Positions 43,726 to 51,632 of a DNA stretch of 64,000 nt are shown here, in pieces; position 1 is the first letter of the stretch, and every line of letters begins with the position of its first letter. This stretch comes from Streptomyces sp. CA-210063. Lineage in GTDB: Bacteria > Actinomycetota > Actinomycetes > Streptomycetales > Streptomycetaceae. Position numbers and translations under genes: made by a program. The stretch spans positions 6,014,001 to 6,078,000 of the forward strand of contig NZ_CP102512.1 in assembly GCF_024612015.1 (NCBI RefSeq), given 5' to 3'. The notes under the pieces are model-generated. The model saw nothing but the letters and a program-made list of their open reading frames with translations, ran no database searches and was not told where the DNA came from.

Positions 43726-44568
43726 ATGCGTGAAGAGGGGCACGACGACGGATACGACGACGGCCACGACGACGACAACCACGACGACAAGGGATACGAC
43801 GACCGATACGACGACGGCGACGACCCCGACGGCTACTTCGGTGAAGCCGTCGCCGCGCGTTACGACGACACCTCCGCCGACATGTTCAGCACGGAGGCCG
43901 TGGAACCGGTCGTGGAGCTGATCGCCGGTCTCGCGCGGGAACGGGGCGAGGCGCGGGCGCGGGCGCTGGAGTTCGGGGTCGGCACCGGGCGTATCGCCCT
44001 TCCGCTCGCCCGTCGGGGCGTGCCGGTGCACGGCATCGACATGTCGCGGGCCATGGTGGAGCGGATGCGCGCCAAGCCGGGCGGCGAGGACATCGGTGTC
44101 ACGATCGGGGACTTCGCCACGACCCGGGTGGACGGCCCCGGCTTCACCGTCGCCTACCTCGTCTTCAACACGATCAACAACCTCACCACGCAGGACGCCC
44201 AGGTGGACTGCTTCCGCAACGCCGCCGCGCATCTCGTGCCCGGCGGCTGCTTCGTGATCGAGGTCGGGGTGCCGGACCTGCGGCGGCTGCCGCCCGGACA
44301 GGACGCGGTGCCGTACCACGTCGGGCCGACGCGGCTGGGGTTCGACACGTACGACGTGGCGACGCAGGGGATGCGGTCGCACCACATGAGGGTCGTCGAC
44401 GGGCGGCCGGTGTACTGGTCCCTCCCGTTCCGCTACGTCTGGCCGGCCGAGCTGGATCTGATGGCCCGGCTGGCCGGGATGCGGCTGCGGGAGCGGTGGT
44501 CGGGCTGGAACAGGGAGCCGTTCACGAACGACAGCACCACACACGTGTCCGTGTGGGAGAAGGTCTGA
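43726..44568 (+). CDS. Class I SAM-dependent methyltransferase with an Asp-rich N-terminus
   Basis: A 280-residue methyltransferase. Motif I is ALEFGVGTGRIALPLARRG (about residues 83-101), the acidic loop HGIDMS follows, and TIGDFATTRV is motif II. C-terminal parts match small-molecule methyltransferases of the ubiE/ToxA-like group. Before the domain lie about 35 residues of DDGYDDGHDDD type made by a GAC-rich trinucleotide run. The start chosen is ATG 43726; the frame is open upstream through the palindromic element, but that part is not coding-like. A later start is possible. Substrate unknown. Confidence 0.82.
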   Translation: MREEGHDDGYDDGHDDDNHDDKGYDDRYDDGDDPDGYFGEAVAARYDDTSADMFSTEAVEPVVELIAGLARERGEARARALEFGVGTGRIALPLARRGVPVHGIDMSRAMVERMRAKPGGEDIGVTIGDFATTRVDGPGFTVAYLVFNTINNLTTQDAQVDCFRNAAAHLVPGGCFVIEVGVPDLRRLPPGQDAVPYHVGPTRLGFDTYDVATQGMRSHHMRVVDGRPVYWSLPFRYVWPAELDLMARLAGMRLRERWSGWNREPFTNDSTTHVSVWEKV

Positions 44569-44583
44569 GGCGCGGCGGACGAC

Positions 44584-44608
44584 GGCCTGGTCAGGCCCTG
44601 ACCAGGCC
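44584..44608. terminator. Terminator-like hairpin after the methyltransferase
   Basis: GGCCTGGTCAG and CTGACCAGGCC form an 11-bp perfect stem with loop GCC, 16 bp after the stop. The right arm is repeated directly at 44609-44619. Confidence 0.6.
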
Positions 44609-44702
44609 CTGACCAGGCCTGACAACGGCTGCACGGCCCCGGCACAGCCCGCCCACAGCCGCACTTCAGAAATGCTTCAGCTTCGCCCCCGACCTTGGGC
44701 GC

Positions 44703-46124
44703 ATGACTGAGAACGAGCATGCTCACGGCCACCCGCACGGCCACGGCCACGGCCACCCGCACGGCCACGACCACGGCCACCGCCCCCGCACCCCCGAAGC
44801 CCAGCGCACCCGTCGCTGGTTCATGAACAAGGCGCTGCTCGCCGGCGGTGTCGCCGCCGTGGCGACGATGACCGGCTGCTCCTCCGGCTCGTCCAGCACG
44901 GCGACTTCGTCCTCGTCTTCCTCCTCCTCGTCTTCCTCCTCCTCGTCTTCGTCCTCGTCCGCGTCCTCGGCCGCCCCGAGCGGGGCGCCCTCCGGAGGGC
45001 CCGGCGGTGGCGGAGGCGGCATGGGGCCGGGCGCCGGCGCGGTCAAGTACGCGGACTTCGTCGGGGTCACGACCGACGGCAAGGTCATCGACGACCTGTA
45101 CTCCATCCACTCCACGGACGTGTCCACCGACAAGATCGTCCAGAAGGCGCAGGCCTTCCTCGACGGGCTGACGAGCGCGGAACGCAAGGCCTCCGTCTTC
45201 GACATCGAGGACGACGAGTGGCTGGCATGGAGCAATGTCGACGGCTACGAGCGTGAGGGCGCCCGTATGGGCGACCTCACCGAGAAGCAGCGCGAACTCG
45301 GCTACGCGCTCCTCGGCGCCGCGCTCTCCGCCGACGGGCTCACCCAGTCCCGGAACATCATGAAGCTGAACGCGTTCCTCGGGGAGTACAACGGCGGCGG
45401 CAAGGACACCCTCACCGAGGGTGCTTACTTCTTCACCTTCATGGGCACGCCGTCCACGAGCGAGCCGTGGGGCTTCCAGTACGAGGGCCATCACCTGGCC
45501 ATCAACTACTTCGTCCTCGGCGACCAGGTCGTGATGACCCCGACCTTCATGGGCTCCGAGCCGACGTCCGCCACGTACAACGGCGAGAAGATCACCACGT
45601 TCGAGAAGGAGACCACGGCCGGTCTGACCGTGCTGCGCGCCCTCTCCGACGCCCAGCGGAAGAAGGTGATCTCCTCCGAGTCCAAGGCCGGTGACAACCT
45701 GAAGGCCGGTGCCGGCCAGGACAACCTCCAGCTCGCCCACCAGGGCCTCGCCGCCGCGGACTGGACCGACGCCCAGCGCGACAAGCTCCTCGCCCTCGTC
45801 CGCGTCTACGTCGGCAACATGGCCGACGCGCACGCCGACGTGAAGATGAAGGAGGTCGAGGAGCACCTCGACGACACGTACTTCCACTGGATCGGCGAGA
45901 CCGACGACGACTCGGCCTTCTACTACCGCGTGCACAGCCCGGTCGTCCTCATCGAGTACGACGCCCAGTCCCCGATCGCCTACGGCAACAAGGACAGCGG
46001 CGGCAACGGCGGCGGCATGGGCGGCACGCCCAGCCAGCAGCACATCCACACCATCATCCGCACCCCGAACGGCGGCGACTACGGCATCGACCTCCTCAAG
46101 CTGCACCTGGAGAACGACCACTGA
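44703..46124 (+). CDS. DUF3500 protein, exported by a probable Tat signal
   Basis: A 473-residue exported protein. A histidine/glycine-rich stretch (HGHPHGHGHGH type) comes first, then a twin-arginine signal RTRRWFMNKALLAGG with hydrophobic core and TGCS, a possible lipobox, then about 35 residues of poly-serine linker and a Gly-rich part. The DUF3500 domain fills residues about 115-470 (AQAFLDGLTSAERKASVFDI, WGFQYEGHHLAINY, HTIIRTPNGGDYG at the end). DUF3500 function is unknown; homologues are secreted. The metal-binding-like His run before the signal is unusual because it would stay at the cytoplasmic end and be cleaved off. A hairpin precedes the gene. Confidence 0.82.
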   Translation: MTENEHAHGHPHGHGHGHPHGHDHGHRPRTPEAQRTRRWFMNKALLAGGVAAVATMTGCSSGSSSTATSSSSSSSSSSSSSSSSSSASSAAPSGAPSGGPGGGGGGMGPGAGAVKYADFVGVTTDGKVIDDLYSIHSTDVSTDKIVQKAQAFLDGLTSAERKASVFDIEDDEWLAWSNVDGYEREGARMGDLTEKQRELGYALLGAALSADGLTQSRNIMKLNAFLGEYNGGGKDTLTEGAYFFTFMGTPSTSEPWGFQYEGHHLAINYFVLGDQVVMTPTFMGSEPTSATYNGEKITTFEKETTAGLTVLRALSDAQRKKVISSESKAGDNLKAGAGQDNLQLAHQGLAAADWTDAQRDKLLALVRVYVGNMADAHADVKMKEVEEHLDDTYFHWIGETDDDSAFYYRVHSPVVLIEYDAQSPIAYGNKDSGGNGGGMGGTPSQQHIHTIIRTPNGGDYGIDLLKLHLENDH

Positions 46125-46131
46125 GCCTTCC

Positions 46132-46857
46132 TCACGGCCACAGCAGCTCCCGGCTCCAACCGTCCACTCCCCGCCGGTAGTCGAGCCGTACGTGCCGTCG
46201 CCGCGCGTCGCCCTGGAAGAACTCCACCTCGTCCGGTTCCACGACGTACGCCGTCCAGGACGGCACGGCCACGTCCGGCTCCCGCTCGGCCCGCGTCCAG
46301 GCGGCCTCCGACGCCCGCTCCAACTCCTCGTACGAGGACAGGACGTCGCTCTGGTGCCCCACGAGGGCGGCGGCCAGGGCCCCCGTCGAGCGGGCGTGCA
46401 GATCGGCGTGGGCGACCTCGGCGGGTTCGACCGTGACCCGGCCCCGCACCCGTACCTGGCGGCCGAGGAGGGGCCAGTAGAAGCCGAGCGCCGCGTACGG
46501 GCGGGCCGCCAGCTGCCGTCCCTTCCGGCTGCCCGCGTGCGAGGCGAAGTGCCAGCCCCGCTCGTCCACGTCGTGCAACATCACCGTACGGACGTCCGGC
46601 CGCCCCTCCGCGTCCGCCGTGGCCAGCGACATCGTGTGGGGCTCCACCTCCCCGGCCGCCACGACCTCCCCGAACCACGCGGTGAAGAGCGGCAGCGGCT
46701 CGGCGGGGGCGGCGTCCACGTCGAACAACGGCAACGCGCTGACCTGCGGATCCCACACCCGCAACCCCCGCAGGGCCTGCGTGAACTCGGATGACTGGTC
46801 CTGGTCCCCGTCCTGGTCCCGGGAGGGGGACTGAGGCGGGGAAGGGGGCTCGATCAT
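46132..46857 (-). CDS. Pyridoxine/pyridoxamine 5'-phosphate oxidase-like flavoprotein
   Basis: A 241-residue FMN split-barrel protein resembling PdxH. It has RTVMLHDVDERGWHFASHAG and SRKGRQLAARPYAALGFYW in the FMN-binding region, and a C-terminal RRHVRLDYRRG variant of the PdxH RLHDR motif. True PdxH forms pyridoxal phosphate. The altered C-terminal motif (VRLDYR) leaves open a paralogue with another substrate, so I do not assign pdxH. An N-terminal Ser/Pro/Asp/Gln-rich 25 residues is variable. The gene overlaps nothing; the next split-barrel gene lies 13 bp upstream, so they form an operon. Confidence 0.82.
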   Translation of the reverse strand: MIEPPSPPQSPSRDQDGDQDQSSEFTQALRGLRVWDPQVSALPLFDVDAAPAEPLPLFTAWFGEVVAAGEVEPHTMSLATADAEGRPDVRTVMLHDVDERGWHFASHAGSRKGRQLAARPYAALGFYWPLLGRQVRVRGRVTVEPAEVAHADLHARSTGALAAALVGHQSDVLSSYEELERASEAAWTRAEREPDVAVPSWTAYVVEPDEVEFFQGDARRRHVRLDYRRGVDGWSRELLWP

Positions 46858-46870
46858 GGGTGGGACGGTC

Positions 46871-47296
46871 TCACACCGTGCCCAGGTCCGACGACACCCA
46901 CCTCTCCGGGCGCATCCGGATGATCACCTGTTCGCCGTGGTTCTTGGAGGCGAAATCGACATAGCCGTCGACCTTCTCGGCCGGCAGGTAGCGGGCGGAG
47001 ATCTCGCGGAGATGGTCGAGGGTGGCGGGGGACGTGTCGATGACGGGGCCCTCGACGGAGACGTAGCGGATGGTGGGTTCGAGGCGGTCGATCATCAGGG
47101 TGAAGCGGCCGGCGGCCTGGATGAGCTGGTTCTTGCGGGTGTCCAGTCCGGTCATGACCCAGACGTCGCCGCCGGGTTCGTACTGGTACCAGATGGGGAC
47201 CGTGAGCGGCGCCCGCCCCTCCTCGGCGTCCACCGCCAACGCGGCCACATGCGCCTCGGCCAGAAACTCCTCGCGCTCCTTGCGGGACAGTGCCAT
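46871..47296 (-). CDS. Pyridoxamine 5'-phosphate oxidase-family (FDOR-like) protein
   Basis: A 141-residue split-barrel flavoprotein of the small actinobacterial class, many of which bind F420 or FMN. Seen are LTVPIWYQYEPGGDVWVMTG near the N-terminus, followed by KNQLIQAAGRFTLMIDR and YVSVEGPV. A C-terminal IIRMRPERWVSSD fits the group. Upstream of the PdxH-like gene by 13 bp, so co-transcribed. The cofactor and substrate are not predictable from sequence alone. Confidence 0.82.
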   Translation of the reverse strand: MALSRKEREEFLAEAHVAALAVDAEEGRAPLTVPIWYQYEPGGDVWVMTGLDTRKNQLIQAAGRFTLMIDRLEPTIRYVSVEGPVIDTSPATLDHLREISARYLPAEKVDGYVDFASKNHGEQVIIRMRPERWVSSDLGTV

Positions 47297-47554
47297 GCCA
47301 CTTCCTCCAGGACCACTACGGGGACGTCTTCGTCTGCCGGTTCGGTTCAGCGCGCCGGCCCCACCTCATATTCCGGCGGTGGTCTCCTCCCGCGCGGGCA
47401 GCCACAGCACCGGATACCAGTCCTGGCCGTTGGCGAGCGGGTCCGTGGGCTGGGCGGGGCGGCTGTCGACGCCGTGCAGCCGGGGGTTGGGCCAGGGCCC
47501 ACGCCCAGGTCCCGCCGGTGAAGTCGACTTCTCCTCCTCGCCGACCGACCGCCG

Positions 47555-47660
47555 TCAGCCGACCGTGTAAGCCGCGTCCCCGAAGTCCGCCACCACCCGC
47601 AGCTCCCCGCCCAGCGCCCGGACGTAGGCCCGCAGAGTGGCCACCTCCGTACGGTCGTCA
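47555..47660 (-). pseudogene. Remnant of an XRE-type antitoxin C-terminus
   Basis: The frame reading EVATLRAYVRALGGEL followed by RVVADFGDAAYTVG and a stop matches the C-terminal end of XRE-family antitoxin-like regulators. The helix-turn-helix part is absent; upstream in frame is only the shadow of the Ltp-type gene. Adjacent sequence at about 47382-47552 on the same strand also looks like broken coding DNA (WYPVLWLPAREE in one frame, FTGGTWAWALAQ in another) but no family is recognised. Confidence 0.4.
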
Positions 47661-47685
47661 CCCGAACGGGTAGCCGGGGCCAGCC

Positions 47686-48894
47686 TCACCCCCGCCCCAG
47701 CACCACCGTCCCCGAAGAGCAGAACCACCCGCCCGTGCCCGAGGCCACCGCCAGTCGGGGCAGGTGGCCGTCGGCTGCCCGGATCTGGCGGGTGCCGGCC
47801 TCGCCGCGTAGTTGGCGTACGGCTTCGACGAGGAGGAAGAGGCCGCGCATGCCCGGGTGCTGGGCCGACAGGCCGCCGCCGTCCGTGTTCACGGGGAGGT
47901 CGCCGGTCAGGGTCAGGCGGCCCTTTTCCACGAAGGCGCCGCCCTCGCCCTTGGCGCAGAAGCCGAGGTCCTCCAGCGTCACGAGGGTCATGTAGGTGAA
48001 GGCGTCGTAGATCTCGGCGAAGTCGATCTCGGCGGGGCCGACACCCGCCCGCTCGAAGGCCAGGCGGCCGCTGACGGCCGCCGGGGAGACCGTGAAGTCG
48101 GGCCACTCGGACATGGTGGTGTGGGAGACGCACTCGCCGGTGCCGAGGATCCAGACGGGGGTCGTCGGCCGGCAGTCCCGTACGTACTCCTCGGCCGCCA
48201 GCAGCACCGCCGCGCCGCCGTCGGAACGTATGCAGCAGTGGAGCTTGGTGAACGGGTCGGCGATCGGCGGGGAGGACAGGACGTCGTCGACGGTGATCGG
48301 GGTGCGGAACATCGCCTCGGGGTTGGCCACCGCGTTCGCCCGTGCCTGGACGGCCACCGAGGCCAGCTGTTCCAGGGTCGTGCCGTACTCGTGCATATGG
48401 CGGCGCGCGGCCATGGCGTACTTGGCGATCAGGGTGTGCCCGTAGGGGACCTCGTACTGGAGGGGGCCGCGTGCCCCGAAGGAGAGGTTGCCGGTGCGGC
48501 GGCCCGCCTTGATGTCGGCGCGGGCCGTGGAGCCGTAGACGAGGAGGACGACGTTCGCGTGCCCGGCGGCGATCGCGTCCGCCGCGTGCGCCGCCATGAC
48601 CTCCCAGGTCGACCCCCCGACGGAGGTCGAATCCACCCAGGTGGGCCGCAGTCCCAGATACTCCGCCACCTCCACCGGCGCGAGTGTGCCCAGGCCGGTC
48701 GAGGCCAGACCGTCGATGGCGGTGCGCTCCAGCCCCGCGTCCGCCAGGGCCCGGCGGGCGGCCTGCGCGTGGAGGGCGTACGGGGTCGCGTCGTCCACCC
48801 GGCCGCAGTCGGACAGGGCCGCCCCGACGATCGCCACCCTTCGGTGGCCGCCGGTTGTCGCCCTTCCGTGGCCGGTACCGGGTACAGCAGTCAT
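47686..48894 (-). CDS. SCP-x/Ltp-type thiolase-fold protein, probably aldolase-like
   Basis: A 402-residue thiolase-superfamily protein of the lipid-transfer-protein class. VAIVGAALSDCGR begins the N-terminal half, and STSVGGSTWEVMAAHAADAI covers the region where thiolases carry the nucleophilic cysteine, here absent. The catalytic His motif of thiolases (HDCF type) reads IYDAFTYM, with Tyr replacing His as in the retro-aldolase Ltp2 of steroid side-chain cleavage. The C-terminal Gly-rich segment AVASGTGGWFCSSGTVV is typical. Ltp2-type enzymes need a DUF35 partner; two are encoded in the window. The ATG is two bases from an operator box, so the message may be leaderless. Confidence 0.88.
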   Translation of the reverse strand: MTAVPGTGHGRATTGGHRRVAIVGAALSDCGRVDDATPYALHAQAARRALADAGLERTAIDGLASTGLGTLAPVEVAEYLGLRPTWVDSTSVGGSTWEVMAAHAADAIAAGHANVVLLVYGSTARADIKAGRRTGNLSFGARGPLQYEVPYGHTLIAKYAMAARRHMHEYGTTLEQLASVAVQARANAVANPEAMFRTPITVDDVLSSPPIADPFTKLHCCIRSDGGAAVLLAAEEYVRDCRPTTPVWILGTGECVSHTTMSEWPDFTVSPAAVSGRLAFERAGVGPAEIDFAEIYDAFTYMTLVTLEDLGFCAKGEGGAFVEKGRLTLTGDLPVNTDGGGLSAQHPGMRGLFLLVEAVRQLRGEAGTRQIRAADGHLPRLAVASGTGGWFCSSGTVVLGRG

Positions 48895-48896
48895 GA

Positions 48897-48915
48897 ATCT
48901 GACGGTACATCAGAT
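48897..48915. promoter_or_regulatory. Operator palindrome at the Ltp-type gene start
   Basis: ATCTGACG and CATCAGAT arms around GTA, one mismatch; core TGACG-GTA-CATCA. It ends two bases before the Ltp gene's ATG and leaves no space for a ribosome-binding site. Confidence 0.75.
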
Positions 48916-48970
48916 CGCGAGGGGGTGGCCCTGTGCTTGCCCTGTGCTTCGGTCGCCTTCCGTCCTAATA

Positions 48971-48983
48971 TGACGGACCGTCA
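48971..48983. promoter_or_regulatory. Operator palindrome upstream of the acyl-CoA dehydrogenase operon
   Basis: TGACGGACCGTCA, a perfect copy of the box, 54 bp before the dehydrogenase ATG. It is about 71 bp from the site governing the divergent Ltp gene, so each direction has its own box. Confidence 0.8.
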
Positions 48984-49037
48984 GTTACTGCATTGCGACG
49001 CTGCGGTGCAGGAGCAGGAGCAGAAGGGGGACCGCCC

Positions 49038-50267
49038 ATGGATGCCCGCTTCACCGCCGAGCAGGAGGAGATCCGGCGCACGGTACGGGAGTTGCTGCTC
49101 AAGCGCTGCGGTCCGGAGGAGGTCCGGGCGGCCGTGGGGACGGGGGAGGGATACGACGGCGCCCTGTGGGCCGCCCTCTCCGATCAGCTCGGCCTGCCGG
49201 GGCTCGCCCTCCCCGAGGCATACGGCGGTGTCGGTTGCTCGGTGACCGAACTGGCGCTGGCGGTCGAGGAGTTGGGGCGCACGCTGGCCCCCTCGCCGTT
49301 GCTGTCCACCTCCGTCCTCGTCGCCCCCTTGATCCTCTCCCTCGGTACCGAGCACCAGCGCGCCACACTGCTGCCCCGCCTCGCCTCCGGCCGGCTCACC
49401 GCCGCCCTCGCCGTACCGGGCACGGCCCTCACCGCCGCGCTGGCGCTGACCGGCGGCAACCGGGGTGAGTGGGCCGGCGGTGGCCGGGCCGGCGGTGTCC
49501 AGGCACGACGCGTCGGGGACGGGTGGCGGCTGTACGGGGAGGTCGGGCAGGTCCTCGACGGACACAGCGCGGGGATGCTGGTGGTGGCCGCGCATGCCGG
49601 GGGGTTCGCCCGCTCGCGGACACTGCTTTTCCTCGTACGGAGGGAGACGGCCGGCTCGGGGCTCGTGCGGGCGCGGCAGACCTCGGTGGATGAGACGCGG
49701 CCGGTCGCTCGGCTCGAACTCCGCGACGTGGAAGGCGAGTTGCTGGGCGCCGATGATGACGTCGATGTGCTGTCCGCGCTGGCCGAGGTCGGGGACGCGG
49801 CCGCCGCCGTGCTCGCCGCGGAGGCCGTGGGCGCCGCCGACCGGGTGTTGGAGCGGACCGTCGCGTATGTGGGGCAGCGGGAGCAGTTCGGGCGGCCGAT
49901 CGGATCGTTCCAGGCGGTGAAGCACCGGCTCGCGGATGTGTATGTGCGGGTGCGGGCGGCCCGCTCGGCGGCGTACTACGCGGCCTGGTCCGCCGCCACG
50001 GCCGGCCCCGGCGGGCAGGGCGAGCGGGTCGGCGGTCTGGCGCTCGCGCAGGCCCTGGAGGCGTTGCGGGTGGCCGCGGGGGAGGGGATCCAGCTGCACG
50101 GGGGGATCGGCTTCACCTGGGAGCACGAGGCGCAGCTCTACTTCAAACGGGCCGCGAGCGACGAGCTGCTCTTCGGGCCGGTGCACCGGCTGCGGGCGCG
50201 GGCGGCCGACGCGGCGGGGGTCTTCACGGTCGACGGGCGGGACGAGCGGCGGGAGGTGCGGGGCTGA
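49038..50267 (+). CDS. Acyl-CoA dehydrogenase
   Basis: A 409-residue acyl-CoA dehydrogenase-family protein. N-terminal MDARFTAEQEEIRRTVRELL and the late motif QREQFGRPIGSFQAVKH followed by QLHGGIGFTWEHEAQLYFKR are clear, while the SEPxAGSD motif of the middle domain is absent, so it resembles the partner subunit of heteromeric enzymes, like the protein at 10246. ATG at 49038 has AAGGGGG seven bases upstream; a GTG at 48993 is in frame but less likely. Its stop overlaps the next gene's start as TGATG. Confidence 0.87.
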   Translation: MDARFTAEQEEIRRTVRELLLKRCGPEEVRAAVGTGEGYDGALWAALSDQLGLPGLALPEAYGGVGCSVTELALAVEELGRTLAPSPLLSTSVLVAPLILSLGTEHQRATLLPRLASGRLTAALAVPGTALTAALALTGGNRGEWAGGGRAGGVQARRVGDGWRLYGEVGQVLDGHSAGMLVVAAHAGGFARSRTLLFLVRRETAGSGLVRARQTSVDETRPVARLELRDVEGELLGADDDVDVLSALAEVGDAAAAVLAAEAVGAADRVLERTVAYVGQREQFGRPIGSFQAVKHRLADVYVRVRAARSAAYYAAWSAATAGPGGQGERVGGLALAQALEALRVAAGEGIQLHGGIGFTWEHEAQLYFKRAASDELLFGPVHRLRARAADAAGVFTVDGRDERREVRG

Positions 50268-50803
50268 TGGCTTCGAAGAGCGCGCAGGGGATGGGGCAGG
50301 GGATGGCGGCGGGGATGACGGCGGGGATGAAGGACCTGGGTGTACGGCTGGTGCAGAAGGTGTCGTCGGCCCCGGTGTTCGCCCGGGTCGCGCCGCATGT
50401 CATCCCCGCGCTGGACCGGGCCGTGCACCGGGTGACCCGGGGCAGGGTGCTGCTCAGCGCACAACTGCTGCCCGGCGTCGTGCTGACCGCGACCGGGGCG
50501 AGGAGCGGGGTGCCGCGCCGTACGCCGCTGGCCTGTATGCCGGAGGAGGGGGGCGGCAGTTGGGTCCTCGTCGGGTCGAACTTCGGCCGCCCCGGCCACC
50601 CCGCCTGGAGCGCCAACCTGCTGGCCCACCCCGACGCCGAGATCAGCTGGAAGGGCCAGGACATCCCGGTCACCGCCCACCTCCTGGAGGGGGAGGAACG
50701 GGCTGCCGTATGGAAGGAGTTGCTGAGGTTCTGGCCGCCGTACTCGACGTATCAGGCACGGGTGGACCGGGAGATACGGGTGTTCCGGATAGTACGGCGG
50801 TGA
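50267..50803 (+). CDS. Ddn-like (F420-dependent nitroreductase family) protein
   Basis: A 178-residue protein of the deazaflavin-dependent nitroreductase family (split barrel). VLTATGARSGVPRRTPLACM, GSNFGRPGHPAWSANLLAHP and FWPPYSTYQARVDREIRVF are the family's conserved blocks, including the residues that contact F420 in Ddn. The first 45 residues are a Met/Gly-rich extension. TGATG overlap with the dehydrogenase shows translational coupling, so it shares the operator box at 48971. Family members reduce quinones or activated double bonds; the partner reaction here is unknown. Confidence 0.85.
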   Translation: MASKSAQGMGQGMAAGMTAGMKDLGVRLVQKVSSAPVFARVAPHVIPALDRAVHRVTRGRVLLSAQLLPGVVLTATGARSGVPRRTPLACMPEEGGGSWVLVGSNFGRPGHPAWSANLLAHPDAEISWKGQDIPVTAHLLEGEERAAVWKELLRFWPPYSTYQARVDREIRVFRIVRR

Positions 50804-50827
50804 TGCCGGCGGTCTGAGGGCCGGTTG

Positions 50828-50874
50828 CCGTACGGTCGGTGATGCCGGCCGTACGGGGCGTGGTGGCCGTACGG
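50828..50874. repeat. Three CCGTACGG palindromes
   Basis: CCGTACGG occurs at 50828-50835, 50849-50856 and 50867-50874 in the convergent gap between the Ddn-like gene and tetR. The segment GTGATGCCGGC is also repeated nearby. Role unknown; too short for a firm terminator call. Confidence 0.55.
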
Positions 50875-50984
50875 CGAGAAGGGTCTCCGAGTCGCCCCTG
50901 AACGCGGCGGGCGGCACGCCTCATGGGTGGGTGCCGTCCGAGTGACAGGAATCGCGTCCGGGGGGCGAGCCCGGGTGCTCCTGG

Positions 50985-51632
50985 CTACCTCGTGGGCTTC
51001 TTGCCGGTGATGCCCAGGTGGACCAACAGGGCCAGATTGGGCTTCAGTTCAGCCGGTTTGACGCCCCAGGTCTGGAAACCCTTCTGGTGCCCGGAGACCG
51101 AGGCGAGCATCGCGACGAGGGAACCGGCGACGGCCGCCGGGTTCACGTCCTTGTCGACCCGGCCCTTGGACTGAAGCTCGGAGATCGTCTCCTTGAGGGA
51201 GTTGGTGACCGAGTTGAGGATCTTCATACGGATCTTGTAGAAGCGTTTGTCTCCCTCGGCGGCGCCCAGGTCGACGACGCGGAGGATCGCGTCGTTCTTG
51301 CGCCAGAACTCCAGGAAACCGTCGACGAGTTCCTGGGCCGTCTGCCAGCCGGCCTTGCCGACCCAGGAGCGGCCCTCGAGGAGATTCGTCAACGTGGCGC
51401 CGTCGGCGGCCATTTGCTCGGCGATCTCCAGGACGGCGCCTTCGACGTCCGGGAAGTACTGGTAGAAGGTGGCGGGCGAAGTCCCCGCCTTCCGGGCGAC
51501 ATCAATGACTTTGACGTCCCGGTAGGGCGACGAGCTGAGCATCTCGCTGAGGCAGTCGAGCAGCTTCTGCCGAGTCGCCTGCCCTCGCCGGCCGGCCACG
51601 CGGCCGTCGACGGTACGCACTTGTCCTGTCAT
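50985..51632 (-). CDS. TetR-family transcriptional regulator
   Basis: A 215-residue TetR-type repressor. The helix-turn-helix covers residues about 30-65 (VKVIDVARKAGTSPATFYQY), preceded by the helix-1 region QATRQKLLDCLSEMLSSS. The C-terminal ligand domain is not specific enough to name the ligand. It stands beside the regulon's dehydrogenase operon and is the only TetR gene in the window, so it is the best candidate to bind the TGACG-N3-CGTCA boxes. No box lies in front of its own gene, so it may be constitutive or the true regulator may lie elsewhere. Confidence 0.9.
   Translation of the reverse strand: MTGQVRTVDGRVAGRRGQATRQKLLDCLSEMLSSSPYRDVKVIDVARKAGTSPATFYQYFPDVEGAVLEIAEQMAADGATLTNLLEGRSWVGKAGWQTAQELVDGFLEFWRKNDAILRVVDLGAAEGDKRFYKIRMKILNSVTNSLKETISELQSKGRVDKDVNPAAVAGSLVAMLASVSGHQKGFQTWGVKPAELKPNLALLVHLGITGKKPTR

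Noticed and set aside
13823..48983. Known steroid-regulator (KstR or KstR2) operators
   Set aside because: The KstR and KstR2 boxes I know have different half sites (centred on CTAGAAC-like or AAGCAAG-like sequences); TGACG-N3-CGTCA does not fit.
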